A program made the translations under genes and the position numbers. Under the pieces are notes generated by a model. That model made no database searches. It was not told the origin of the DNA and was given only the letters and a program-made list of their open reading frames with translations. Shown here in pieces: positions 7,623 through 16,117 of a DNA stretch of 64,000 bases. Within the stretch, counting starts at the first letter, position 1; the number at the start of each line of letters is the position of its first letter. This stretch comes from CAZBLK01 sp964492715 (GTDB lineage: Bacteria; Bacillota; Clostridia; Lachnospirales; WRBF01). The stretch lies in NCBI GenBank assembly GCA_964492715.1, contig CAZBLK010000003.1:62001-126000 (forward strand), read 5' to 3'.

Positions 7623-9074
7623 ATGAACTATTCTAACTTAACTTTAATGACAGATTTTTATGAGCTAACAATGATGCAAGGCTACTTCTTGCATGGCTTC
7701 CACAAACAAAAAGCAGTATTTGATGTTTTTTACAGGAAAAACCCAGCTGATGGCGGCTATGCTGTTGCTTGTGGCTTAGAACAAGTTGTTAATTACATTA
7801 AGGAGTTAAACTTTAGGGAAGAAGACTTGCAATATCTTGCTTCACTAAATAACTTTACACCAGAATTTTTAAATTATTTAAAAAACTTCAAATTCACTGG
7901 AAGCATTTATGCAATGCCCGAAGGAACTATAATTTTTCCCCACGAGCCTATTATGCGTATAGAAGCCCCTGTAATTGAAGCACAGCTTATTGAAACAGCA
8001 ATTTTAAACATTTTAAACCATCAATGTTTAATTGCAACAAAAGCTTCCAGAGTTTGCTGGGCGGCTTCTGGTGACGGAGTTTTAGAGTTTGGGTTAAGGC
8101 GTGCACAAGGCCCAGACGCAGGAATTTACGGCGCTAGAGCTGCTATGATAGGCGGGTGCGTTGCTACTAGCAATGTACTTGCAGGTAAAATGTTTGACGT
8201 TCCTGTCAGGGGAACACACGCACATAGCTGGATTATGAGCTTTAAAGATGAACTTACAGCTTTTCGTAAATATGCAGAAATTTTCCCTAACGCTTGTACA
8301 CTTCTCGTTGATACATTTGACACATTAAAGTCAGGTGTGCCAAATGCAATTACAGTGTTTAAAGAAATGAAGGAAAAAGGAATTGAGCTGAAAAGCTATG
8401 GCATACGTCTTGATAGCGGTGACTTTGCTTATTTGTCAAAGGAAGCCAGAAAAATGCTTGATGATGCAGGCTTTGTTGATGCTTTTATTTCTGCTTCTAG
8501 CGACTTGGACGAGTATTTAATTAGAGATTTAAAGCTTCAAGGAAGTGCTGTTTCCGTATGGGGCGTTGGGACAAACCTAATAACTTCAAGGGATTGCCCT
8601 GCATTTGGTTGTGTTTACAAGCTTGCAGCTATGGAAAACAGCGAAGGAAAACTAATTCCAACGATTAAGCTTTCTGAAAATGTAGAAAAAATTACAAACC
8701 CAGGTGTCAAAAAGGTTGTAAGAATTTATGACAAAAAGTCTGGCAAAGTTAAAGCCGACCTAATAACGCTTGTTGATGAGCAAGTTGACCATACTAAGGA
8801 CTTAACTATTTTTCACCCTGTAGCTACATGGAAAAAGATGCAGTTAAAAGCAAATGAATTTACTGTTAAAGAGCTTTTAGTTCCAATATTTATAAACGGT
8901 GAATGCGTTTACAGTTCTCCGTCTGTTATGGAAATTCGCTCATACTGTATAAACGAGCTTGCAACGCTTTGGGACGAGCATAAGCGGCTTTTTAACCCAC
9001 ATATACTGCCTGTAGATCTTTCTGCGAACCTTTGGGAAATGAAAAAGAAAATGATAGATTCACATAAGGAATAA
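7623..9074 (+). CDS. pncB: Nicotinate phosphoribosyltransferase
   Basis: This enzyme converts nicotinate and PRPP to nicotinate mononucleotide, the salvage route to NAD. The 483 residues match the bacterial type starting NLTLMTDFYELTMMQGYF. Seen: FDVFYRKNPADGGYAVACGLE, the active-site stretch LEFGLRRAQGPDAG, GTHAHSWIM, VDTFDTLKSGV and YGIRLDSGDFAYLS (phosphoribosyl binding). An upstream in-frame ATG at 7608 has no ribosome binding site; GAGTGAT at 7612-7618 favours 7623. It stands alone between an intergenic repeat and a small hypothetical gene. Confidence 0.93.
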   Translation: MNYSNLTLMTDFYELTMMQGYFLHGFHKQKAVFDVFYRKNPADGGYAVACGLEQVVNYIKELNFREEDLQYLASLNNFTPEFLNYLKNFKFTGSIYAMPEGTIIFPHEPIMRIEAPVIEAQLIETAILNILNHQCLIATKASRVCWAASGDGVLEFGLRRAQGPDAGIYGARAAMIGGCVATSNVLAGKMFDVPVRGTHAHSWIMSFKDELTAFRKYAEIFPNACTLLVDTFDTLKSGVPNAITVFKEMKEKGIELKSYGIRLDSGDFAYLSKEARKMLDDAGFVDAFISASSDLDEYLIRDLKLQGSAVSVWGVGTNLITSRDCPAFGCVYKLAAMENSEGKLIPTIKLSENVEKITNPGVKKVVRIYDKKSGKVKADLITLVDEQVDHTKDLTIFHPVATWKKMQLKANEFTVKELLVPIFINGECVYSSPSVMEIRSYCINELATLWDEHKRLFNPHILPVDLSANLWEMKKKMIDSHKE

Positions 9075-9198
9075 TAAAACCAGTTTTACCCATTTAATGA
9101 GAATATACATGTATAATATGGAAATTAATAGTCTATACTTTGGAAAATATGGAAAATTATAGATTGTAAAATTATTATATATATGAATGGGTGGTTTT

Positions 9199-9519
9199 AT
9201 GTCAGACGAACGTATAATTTTAATTAAGGGCGACAGTTCAAAGTGGTATGAACAAGCAATTTTTATCATTAAGAAAAACATACCTGGAAACAAAGTTCCA
9301 GTTGACTTGGTGTTTGAGGCAGAAAAAATAATTAACGGGTACATGCAAAAACAAACCCCAAGCTTTGAAAAAAAGTTTGCAATAGAAAAAAAGCCAGAAT
9401 TAGTTGTTTCTAAAAAGACACTCAAAAGAAAAAATAAAACTTTTGATGCGGTTCTTAACACAATAATTTTAATTGGGCTTATAGCTTTGTTTGGTCTTTT
9501 AATGTGGTATTATTTTTAA
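9199..9519 (+). CDS. Small tail-anchored membrane protein, unknown function
   Basis: This is a 106-residue protein with a soluble basic/acidic N-terminal region (RIILIKGDSSKWYEQAIFIIKK) and a single C-terminal membrane helix (about residues 82-104, AVLNTIILIGLIALFGLLMW) ending in YYF, so it is probably anchored with its N-terminus in the cytosol. I do not recognise a named family, although the first 30 residues look like a conserved Clostridia module. GGGTGG just upstream favours the ATG at 9199 over the one at 9187. A MITE-like repeat begins 4 bp after the stop codon. Confidence 0.65.
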   Translation: MSDERIILIKGDSSKWYEQAIFIIKKNIPGNKVPVDLVFEAEKIINGYMQKQTPSFEKKFAIEKKPELVVSKKTLKRKNKTFDAVLNTIILIGLIALFGLLMWYYF

Positions 9520-9522
9520 ATT

Positions 9523-9686
9523 TAGGGCATGTTCCCACTACCGTTCAACGCCCATCTTTTGGCCGATTTTCCGCCATACTTCGTTAAATTTTCTTGTAAT
9601 ACTTCTGTATTACTTCGAAAATTTGCCTCGTATGCCGAAAAATCAGCTCAAAATCTGGGCATTTCAGATAGTGGGAACACGCCCTA
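9523..9686. repeat. MITE-like inverted-repeat element, copy 2 (164 bp)
   Basis: Its 18-bp terminal inverted repeats are TAGGGCATGTTCCCACTA and TAGTGGGAACACGCCCTA, with one mismatch. The interior is itself partly palindromic (ATACTTCGTTAAATTTTC against GAAAATTTGCCTCGTAT). Length equals that of the copy at 7308, and the interiors align in opposite orientation, while the termini of this copy match the 52-bp remnant at 37038. It has no coding capacity. Confidence 0.8.
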
Positions 9687-9746
9687 AAAGCGAGATGTTA
9701 ACATTCAATTAACACCTCGCTTTTACAATTGCTTTGGAGAAGTTAG

Positions 9747-11237
9747 TTATATAGATAAAGCGTTTTCGTCATCATGCTTTACTGCAAACCAAAAAACACT
9801 CCCCTCACCCACTTTAGACTGTACACCATAATTTCCACCATGCTGTTTTATTACCTCACGTACAATAGAAAGCCCCAGCCCCGTGCCTGTAACCGCACGC
9901 TTGTGGTTTTTATCAAGCTTATAATATCTGTCCCATATATAAGGGAGGTTTTCCTTCTCAATCCCCTCACCTGTGTCAATTACTTCAATTTTAACAAACC
10001 CTTCGTGTATCGACTGTCTAACAACAACCTTTTTGTTTTCGCCTGTGTAGTTTATAGCATTTGTTAAAAGGTTGTAAAAGGCTTGCTCAAGTTTTGTTTC
10101 ATCTGCTACAACGTAAGCGTCATTGTCATACTCAAAATCAATTTCATAGCCGCCGCTTTTTACAAGCTCGTTTAGCCTAAATATTGTAGCTTTAATAGAG
10201 TCTGTTAGGTTGTAGGCTGCCATATTTAAAGTTTGAACACCAGACTGAAGCTTTGAAATATCCAATACATCATTGACAAGGGTTGTAAGCCGTTTTGTTT
10301 CTTCAACGATAATTTGCGCGTTTTCTGGGTTGTTTTCGTTTGGTATGTCACGCATAATTTCTGCATAGCCAGAAATTAATGTAAGCGGTGTTCGCAAATC
10401 GTGCGAAATGTTTGCAATTAGCTCTCGCCGCAAATGCTCCACCTTTGAAAGCTCCTTTGCCGCAAAATTAAGCGTATCCGAAAGCTCATTTATTTCACGA
10501 TACCCACTTCCTAAAAACTCTGTGCAATAATCGCCTTTTGCTAAATGCTTTGCTCCTTCATTTAAGTGTTCAATTGGACTTGAAACCCATTTTGCAATTA
10601 CTAGCGCAACTAATGCAGAAAAAACAACCATAAATGCCGTAATCCAGTAAATTTGAATTCGTAGTGTTTTAACTGTTGCGTTTACAGGTGAAATTATTGA
10701 ATTTATAATAATAGCAACTGACTCGCCATTACTATTTGTCATAACCTTTGAATAAATAATGCTGTCAAGTGGGTTAAAATCTTTTGACGGCATCTTGGGT
10801 AGAAGTTTGTTATCTATTTTCTCAAGCCGAAAGCTTCCACCGTCAAAACGTTGCAAAAGCTCACCGCCGTTTTCTATAGTTCTGCTTAAAATCCATGCTT
10901 TTTCTAGGGAAGACATTCTATGAATTATGCAATCTTTTTTTGTATCAACCGAATAAATGACTCCGTTTTTAGTTACAATATCCAAGCAAACATCATATGC
11001 GTTTGATATATCAATTAAAAAGTCGGTTAAAACGTCACTTCCCAAGTTTTTTTCAACAGCAACAGCACTTGCTTTTATTTGTCTAATTTTAACAAACTTG
11101 TAAAACTCATCTAAAAAAACACCTTGAAATAGCCACAAAATAACTATAAGGACAATGTTAAACCCAATTAGTACACTAAATATTTTCCATTTTATACTCA
11201 TATTTCTTAATAATTTTAAAACCATGGCAAGCTTCAT
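9747..11237 (-). CDS. Sensor histidine kinase (HAMP, HisKA, HATPase)
   Basis: This is a 496-residue membrane sensor kinase paired with the adjacent response regulator. A first membrane helix (about residues 18-42) and a second (about 200-220) bracket an extracellular sensor domain. They are followed by a HAMP linker, the phosphoacceptor H-box LIANISHDLRTPLTLISG, an N-box (NAINYTGENKK) and G-boxes (DTGEGIEKENLPYIWDRYY, GTGLGLSIV). The gene starts 2 bp after the regulator stop, with GAGGGG as ribosome binding site, so the two are one transcript. The signal is unknown; the extracellular domain has no recognisable ligand motif. Confidence 0.92.
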   Translation of the reverse strand: MKLAMVLKLLRNMSIKWKIFSVLIGFNIVLIVILWLFQGVFLDEFYKFVKIRQIKASAVAVEKNLGSDVLTDFLIDISNAYDVCLDIVTKNGVIYSVDTKKDCIIHRMSSLEKAWILSRTIENGGELLQRFDGGSFRLEKIDNKLLPKMPSKDFNPLDSIIYSKVMTNSNGESVAIIINSIISPVNATVKTLRIQIYWITAFMVVFSALVALVIAKWVSSPIEHLNEGAKHLAKGDYCTEFLGSGYREINELSDTLNFAAKELSKVEHLRRELIANISHDLRTPLTLISGYAEIMRDIPNENNPENAQIIVEETKRLTTLVNDVLDISKLQSGVQTLNMAAYNLTDSIKATIFRLNELVKSGGYEIDFEYDNDAYVVADETKLEQAFYNLLTNAINYTGENKKVVVRQSIHEGFVKIEVIDTGEGIEKENLPYIWDRYYKLDKNHKRAVTGTGLGLSIVREVIKQHGGNYGVQSKVGEGSVFWFAVKHDDENALSI

Positions 11238-11239
11238 TT

Positions 11240-11911
11240 TTACCCCTCAAACCTGTAACCTACGCCCCTTAGCGTTGTTATAAACTTAGAATACTCCTTT
11301 AAGGATTTTCTAATTAGCTTAATATGTGTATCAAGTGTTCTATCATCACCAAAAAAGTCGTAGCCCCAAACTTCTGTAAGAAGCTTTTCTCTTGTAAGCG
11401 CAATGTTTCTGTTTCTTATCATATAAAACAAAAGTTCAAATTCTTTTGGAGACATAACTATGTTTTCGCCGTCTATGCTAATTTTTCTTGCAGTAAAGTC
11501 TGCCACAAGCCCTTCCTTTTTAAATATATCGTGGTTTTCAGCTTCTCCTTTTTTTACTCGCTTCATTATGGCTTCTACACGCATTAAAAGCTCTTTTGGA
11601 GAAAACGGCTTTACCACGTAGTCGTCTACTCCAAGTTCAAAACCATGAATTTTATCGTAGCTTTCAGAGCGTGCTGAGAGCATTAGCACAGGTGTATCAT
11701 CTGTTTTTCTAATTTCTTTTACAGCAGAATAACCATCTAGCTCTGGCATCATTACGTCCATAATTATTATGTCAAATTTTTCTTTACGGCAAATTTGTAT
11801 TGCTTCCATTCCGTTTGAAGCCTCTGTTATTTGGTTACCCTCAAACTCAGCATATTTTTTTATAAGTGTTCTTATTTTTTCTTCATCGTCTACTACTAAT
11901 ATTTTATACAT
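11240..11911 (-). CDS. OmpR/PhoB-family response regulator
   Basis: This is a 223-residue transcription factor with an N-terminal receiver (VVDDEEKIR acidic pocket, phosphoacceptor Asp in DIIIMDVMMPELDG, Lys in YVVKPFSPKELLMR) and a C-terminal winged helix (about residues 125-222, SPKEFELLFYMIRN, WGYDFFGDDRTLDTHIKLIR, LRGVGYRFEG). It is the first gene of the two-component operon and is followed directly by its kinase. A TATAAT lies about 35 bases upstream of the ribosome binding site AAAGGGG. Targets cannot be deduced from the window. Confidence 0.93.
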   Translation of the reverse strand: MYKILVVDDEEKIRTLIKKYAEFEGNQITEASNGMEAIQICRKEKFDIIIMDVMMPELDGYSAVKEIRKTDDTPVLMLSARSESYDKIHGFELGVDDYVVKPFSPKELLMRVEAIMKRVKKGEAENHDIFKKEGLVADFTARKISIDGENIVMSPKEFELLFYMIRNRNIALTREKLLTEVWGYDFFGDDRTLDTHIKLIRKSLKEYSKFITTLRGVGYRFEG

Positions 11912-12253
11912 AGAGTAACCCCTTTAATTGGTCTTGTGTTTTTAATATTATAACTTAAATATTTTAAGAAAAATAGTGCAATAGAAATCTTGCAAAACTA
12001 GTTTTTTTAAGTTTTGCAAGATGAATAACATTTCGAGGCATACATACCGTAAATATAATCGACCATTGCCTATCTGTCAAAACTCCAAATGACTATGTGT
12101 TTAGCTTCCATCTGCCAATACCGTTAAAATCTAGAATTGCAATAATATGTTGCATTATTGATAATATTAGTATATACATTTATTGTGATTAGTAAGTGAA
12201 AGCTGGTTGAAAGTTGTGAGATAGCTCTTTTGTTTGCATCAATTAATAAATAA
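11912..12253. other. Intergenic region between the two-component operon and the lysine operon
   Basis: These roughly 340 bp hold the promoter of the minus-strand regulator gene (a TATAAT near 11945) and AT-rich sequence. Around 12059-12090 there is a short stretch resembling part of the small inverted repeats seen at 25573 and 31272. I see no gene here. Confidence 0.5.
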
Positions 12254-12290
12254 TAAAAAGGGCTTTAGCCTGTCAGCTAAAGCCTTTTAT
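12254..12290 (-). terminator. Terminator of the lysine fermentation operon
   Basis: On the minus strand, AAAAGGCTTTAGC pairs with GCTAAAGCCCTTTT around a CTGTCA loop (top-strand sense) and runs into TTTTTATTATT. It lies about 35 bases beyond the stop codon of the last operon gene. Confidence 0.85.
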
Positions 12291-12324
12291 CTACAAACTG
12301 AAGCCCAAATCAAAAGGGCTTTTA

Positions 12325-12972
12325 TTAAAACGTTCCTACCTCACCTTTAATCAAAAGCTCTGCTTCTGTTAAACGGCGAACTTCGTCAACAGTTGTTGAT
12401 GAATGAATTTCCTTTAAAACCAAACCTTCATCAGTAACCTCTATTACAGCAAGCTCAGTTATAATCATGTTAACTTTATTTTTTGCAGTAAGCGGAAGCG
12501 TACATTTTTTTAGTATTTTAGGGCTGTCACCTTTTGCGGTGTGTGTTGTTAAAACAATAACCTTTTTTGAACCTACTACCAAGTCCATTGCGCCACCCAT
12601 TCCAGGAACCATCTTGTTTGGAATAATATGGCTTGCAAGTGAACCAGTTTCGTCAATTTCAAGCGCACCAAGCATTGTTTTGTCTACATGCCCCCCACGA
12701 ATTATAGAAAAAGACATAGCACTGTCAAAAAACACAGCACCAGGGCGAACAGTTACAAAAGCACCGCCAGCGTTTACAATATGTGGGTCTTTATTTGTTT
12801 CGTCAGCAGACTTGTCAAGCCCAAGCATTCCGTTTTCAGATTGTAAAATTATATTTACGCCTTCTGGAACGAAGTTTGCAACCATTGTTGGAAGCCCAAT
12901 GCCAAGGTTTACAACGTCGTTGTCGCTAAGCTCTAGTGCTGCTCTGCGTGCAATAATTTCTTTAGCGTCCAT
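12325..12972 (-). CDS. atoA: 3-oxoacid (acetoacetate/butyrate) CoA-transferase, beta subunit
   Basis: This is the catalytic subunit (215 residues) of a class I CoA-transferase. In lysine fermentation it moves CoA from butyryl-CoA to acetoacetate, releasing butyrate and making acetoacetyl-CoA. The N-terminus (ARRAALELSDNDVVNLGIG) and the motif LQSENGMLG, whose Glu forms the CoA thioester, are intact, as are GGAMDLVVGSKKVIVLTTH and the C-terminal EVRRLTEAEL. It starts 2 bp after the alpha-subunit stop and is the last gene of the lysine operon. Confidence 0.9.
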   Translation of the reverse strand: MDAKEIIARRAALELSDNDVVNLGIGLPTMVANFVPEGVNIILQSENGMLGLDKSADETNKDPHIVNAGGAFVTVRPGAVFFDSAMSFSIIRGGHVDKTMLGALEIDETGSLASHIIPNKMVPGMGGAMDLVVGSKKVIVLTTHTAKGDSPKILKKCTLPLTAKNKVNMIITELAVIEVTDEGLVLKEIHSSTTVDEVRRLTEAELLIKGEVGTF

Positions 12973-12974
12973 TA

Positions 12975-13643
12975 TTATTGTTCACCCCCTAAAACAATGT
13001 AGTCAACTACAACACCAGGAATTGTAACAAGGTTAGGGTCAAGTTCCCCAACTTCAACAACTTTTTCGCCCCAAGCAATAACTGTATCACAAGCCATAGC
13101 CATAAGCGTGTTAAAGTTTCGTGTTGTGCCTTCACAATAAACGTTTCCTGCTTTGTCAATTATAGTTCCGTAAACAAGGGCAATGTCACCACGAAGAGGA
13201 AGCTCCAAAAGATATTCTTTTCCGTTAACAACAAGCTTTTGCTTACCGATTTCAACATCTGTACCAACACCAGTCTCGGTTAAAACTCCGCCAAGCCCTG
13301 CACCGCCTGCACGAACACGCTCTGCAAGCGTTCCTTGCGGAACAAGTACAACCTCAAGCTCGCCTGTTGCCATAAACTCACCTGTTTGCGAGTTAAGCCC
13401 AATATGAGACGCAATAATCTTTTTTGCCTTTTTTGTTGCAATAAGCCTTGAAATGCCAACGCCAGGCTTTGCACTATCATTTCCGACAATTGTGTAGCCA
13501 GTAATGCCAGACTCAATAAGTGCATCAACAAGCAGTTCTGGCGTTCCATTACCCATAAAACCGCCAACCATTATGCACATTTCGTCCTTAAAAAGCTTTA
13601 AGGCTTCTGAATAAGGAATAATTTTGCTACCCAATTTTAACAC
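12975..13643 (-). CDS. atoD: 3-oxoacid (acetoacetate/butyrate) CoA-transferase, alpha subunit
   Basis: This 222-residue partner subunit of the CoA-transferase contains the CoA-binding signature GGFMGNGTPELLVDAL and the segments ERVRAGGAGLGGVLT, LPLRGDIALV and GTTRNFNTLMAMACD typical of the family. It is translated with the beta subunit, whose start is 2 bp away. The 119-bp gap separating it from kamE is almost entirely a mobile-type inverted repeat (13671-13771), which suggests that a once tighter operon was invaded without breaking transcription. Confidence 0.92.
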   Translation of the reverse strand: MLKLGSKIIPYSEALKLFKDEMCIMVGGFMGNGTPELLVDALIESGITGYTIVGNDSAKPGVGISRLIATKKAKKIIASHIGLNSQTGEFMATGELEVVLVPQGTLAERVRAGGAGLGGVLTETGVGTDVEIGKQKLVVNGKEYLLELPLRGDIALVYGTIIDKAGNVYCEGTTRNFNTLMAMACDTVIAWGEKVVEVGELDPNLVTIPGVVVDYIVLGGEQ

Positions 13644-13670
13644 CTCTTTAAATAATTTTTAGCTTTTATA

Positions 13671-13771
13671 GCAATTTGAGTTTTTATAGTCACCAATCCA
13701 TTTTGAGGCAAAAATATCGAACGTTTCAACGATTTTTTGACGTAAAATGGTGAATTGTTTATTCAAATTGC
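13671..13771. repeat. Interspersed inverted repeat, family C copy 1 (101 bp)
   Basis: Bounded by GCAATTTGAG and its inverse CAAATTGC, with TCACCAATCCATTTTG and AAAATGGTGA as further inverted blocks. The reverse complement is about 85% identical by eye to the 106-bp copy at 40974-41079. The right edge lies inside kamE and supplies its stop codon. It is non-coding. Confidence 0.8.
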
Positions 13772-14548
13772 GATACGTTTTACAAGTTCATTTACAAAAT
13801 ATGTAGCTACATCGTCAGCAAACTTTCCTGCCCCAAAGCCAGCATCGTATCCAAGCTCTTTAGCCAACTCCACTGTAATTCTAGGGCCGCCGCAAATGAG
13901 AATTATTTTGCTGCGCAATCCTTCCGCTTCCAAAAGGTCTGCAAGCTCAGTTAAATTTTGAATATGAATGTCCTTTTGAGTAACAGTTTGCGAAACCAAA
14001 AGAACGTCTGCATTAAGCTCTATTGCCTTTCTTACAAACTCTTCGTTTGTAACTTGGCTACCCAAATTGTGCGCTTCAATCATGTCGTACCGTTCAAGCC
14101 CGTAATGCCCAGCAAAGCCCTTCATGTTCATAATTGCGTCAATGCCTACAGTGTGGGCATCAGTTCCTGTAGATGCGCCAATAACAACAACTTTTCTTCC
14201 TATATGCTGACGTATAAAATCATCTGTTTCAGTAATTGACAAAGCTTCCTGTGCCGCTTCAGGAACAGCAAGCTCGTTGTAGTTAATTGAACATGTTGCT
14301 TCGCCATATACAACGTAAAACGAAAACTCCTTGTCAATAGGTGAATGGTGTGCAACCATTGCATTTGCAAGCCCCATACCTTTTGCAAGAGCAAGTGCAG
14401 CAGCAACACCACGCTCATCGTTAGGAACAGGAAGCGTAAAGCTAAGCTGAACTTTTGCGTCGTTCATTGTGTCGCCGTAAGGGCGCAAATTGTTTAGGTC
14501 AAGCGTTTTGCTTCTTTCATTGTTTCCATCGCCTTTTCCAGCACGCAT
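13763..14548 (-). CDS. kamE: Beta-lysine 5,6-aminomutase, beta (B12-binding) subunit
   Basis: This is the adenosylcobalamin-binding subunit (261 residues) of the PLP/B12 enzyme that moves the terminal amino group of beta-lysine to C5. The B12 signature DxHxxG is present as Asp130, His132, Gly135 in GTDAHTVGID, and the GxS-like LVSQT and CGGPRITVELAKELG complete the cobalamin fold. The start overlaps the kamD stop by one base (TAATG), so the subunits are coupled. The last codons and TGA stop are contributed by the edge of an inserted repeat, so the original C-terminus may have differed slightly. Confidence 0.93.
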   Translation of the reverse strand: MRAGKGDGNNERSKTLDLNNLRPYGDTMNDAKVQLSFTLPVPNDERGVAAALALAKGMGLANAMVAHHSPIDKEFSFYVVYGEATCSINYNELAVPEAAQEALSITETDDFIRQHIGRKVVVIGASTGTDAHTVGIDAIMNMKGFAGHYGLERYDMIEAHNLGSQVTNEEFVRKAIELNADVLLVSQTVTQKDIHIQNLTELADLLEAEGLRSKIILICGGPRITVELAKELGYDAGFGAGKFADDVATYFVNELVKRIAI

Positions 14549-16101
14549 TAGTTTGCGCCCCCTTTCATTATATCAAAAAACGGATTAAAATACTTCATTG
14601 ATTTTTCAAATACACCGTCAAGCCCTTTTCCGCCGTCACGAGGGCGCTTAATTCCAGCAAAAATGCCCTGTTCTAATGTTGAGAACAAGCCGACCTTCTC
14701 AATTTTTAACAAAAGCTCAAGAGCATCATTTAAAACTTCATTAGCACGTTGCATAATAATGCCGTCTTCTTTAAACTCAAGTTCGTCAGAAATGTCTGCC
14801 ATTGTGTTAAAAACGTAGCTTGCATTTTCAATTGCAAGCTTTCTGTCGGCAATAAACGGTGTGTGAATTGCTTCTGTAAGCATACCAAGCAGGTGCAGCT
14901 TTTGACCTGTCATTATTGTTATAGCGTTAAACAAAGCATTTTGAACAACACCTTTAAAAATGTCGCCTGTCATATATTTAGTAGGCGGCATATATTTAAG
15001 CGGCGCCTTTGGGAAAATTTCCCTTGCCATTTGTGCTTGTGCCAATTCGTATAAGAAGCCGTTTTTAACTTCTGGAGAAATTTCAAAAGCATGACCTAAG
15101 CCCATTTGTTCTTCTGGAAGCCCAGCAAGAAGTGCAAACTGCTCATTCAAAAACTGTGAAGCTAAAACAGTATGTGCTTCTGTTACGGCATCAGCAGTTG
15201 TAAGGTAGTTGTCCTCACCTGTGTTAATTATTACACCAGCAAACGAGTTAATTACCCTAGAAAAATATTGGTCAACAATTGTGCGCTTCATGTTTATGTC
15301 TCTGAAAAGAATACCATAAAGTGCATCGTTTAACATTACGTCAAGACGCTCTAAAGCACCGAGTGCGGCAATTTCTGGCATACAGAGCCCTGAGCAGTAA
15401 TTGCAAAGGCGAATGTAGCGGTTTAATTCAACTCCTACTTCGTCAAGTGCTGCACGCATTAAGCGGAAGTTTTCCCTTGTTGCATATGTGCCGCCAAACC
15501 CTTCAGTTGTAGCACCATGCGGAACATAGTCAAGAAGGCTTTGCCCTGTCGTTCTAATAACAGCAATAATGTCTGCGCCTTGCCTTGCAGCAGCTTTTGC
15601 TTGAACTATGTCTTCATAAATATTACCCGAAGCAACGATTATGTAAAGATAAGGGCCTTCCTTGTCGCCCCAATTTTCAAGGTATTCTTTTCGCTTTGCT
15701 ACGTTTTGTCTAATTTTTTCAGCAGTTTGTTTAGCAATATCATTTACTTTGGCTTCAACTGTTTTAATGTCGGCAGAAGGAAGTGTTGTAACGTCAAGGT
15801 CTTCACTGCTAATTTTTTCTGCAATTTCCATTGGGGAAAGCCCAAGAACTACCATTGCATTACCAAGGTAGTAAGCAACACCGTTTGCAAGCTCTCCACT
15901 TTGCTTTAGCTTGTCAACAACAACGTTTGGAAGCGGAACGCCTTCTTCGTCTACACCGTCAATTCCTAAAAGGCGGCAAATTGTACGTTCTACAGCAACT
16001 GTTGAATGTTTTTCTATAAACTGTTGGGTGTCAAGTGCTACAGCTTTTGCTGTAGCACGAGCCTTATTCACCAACTCCTGATTAAGATTTAGCTTGCTCA
16101 T
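14548..16101 (-). CDS. kamD: Beta-lysine 5,6-aminomutase, alpha subunit
   Basis: This 517-residue catalytic TIM-barrel subunit of lysine 5,6-aminomutase acts with KamE, PLP and adenosylcobalamin. The product starts MSKLNLNQELVNKARATAKA and carries the family segments FGGTYATRENFRLMRAALDEVG, NYCSGLCMPEIAALGALERL and MPPTKYMTGDIFKG. The frame is open to 16185, but GAGGTGTG just upstream of 16101 and the family N-terminus support this start, 16 bp after kamA. KamB and KamC, often next to these genes in other clostridia, are absent here. Confidence 0.93.
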   Translation of the reverse strand: MSKLNLNQELVNKARATAKAVALDTQQFIEKHSTVAVERTICRLLGIDGVDEEGVPLPNVVVDKLKQSGELANGVAYYLGNAMVVLGLSPMEIAEKISSEDLDVTTLPSADIKTVEAKVNDIAKQTAEKIRQNVAKRKEYLENWGDKEGPYLYIIVASGNIYEDIVQAKAAARQGADIIAVIRTTGQSLLDYVPHGATTEGFGGTYATRENFRLMRAALDEVGVELNRYIRLCNYCSGLCMPEIAALGALERLDVMLNDALYGILFRDINMKRTIVDQYFSRVINSFAGVIINTGEDNYLTTADAVTEAHTVLASQFLNEQFALLAGLPEEQMGLGHAFEISPEVKNGFLYELAQAQMAREIFPKAPLKYMPPTKYMTGDIFKGVVQNALFNAITIMTGQKLHLLGMLTEAIHTPFIADRKLAIENASYVFNTMADISDELEFKEDGIIMQRANEVLNDALELLLKIEKVGLFSTLEQGIFAGIKRPRDGGKGLDGVFEKSMKYFNPFFDIMKGGAN

Positions 16102-16117
16102 ATATACACACCTCTTT

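Noticed and set aside
12467..13027. Plus-strand open frames over the lysine operon
   Set aside because: They are antisense shadows of the kam/ato genes with no initiation signals.
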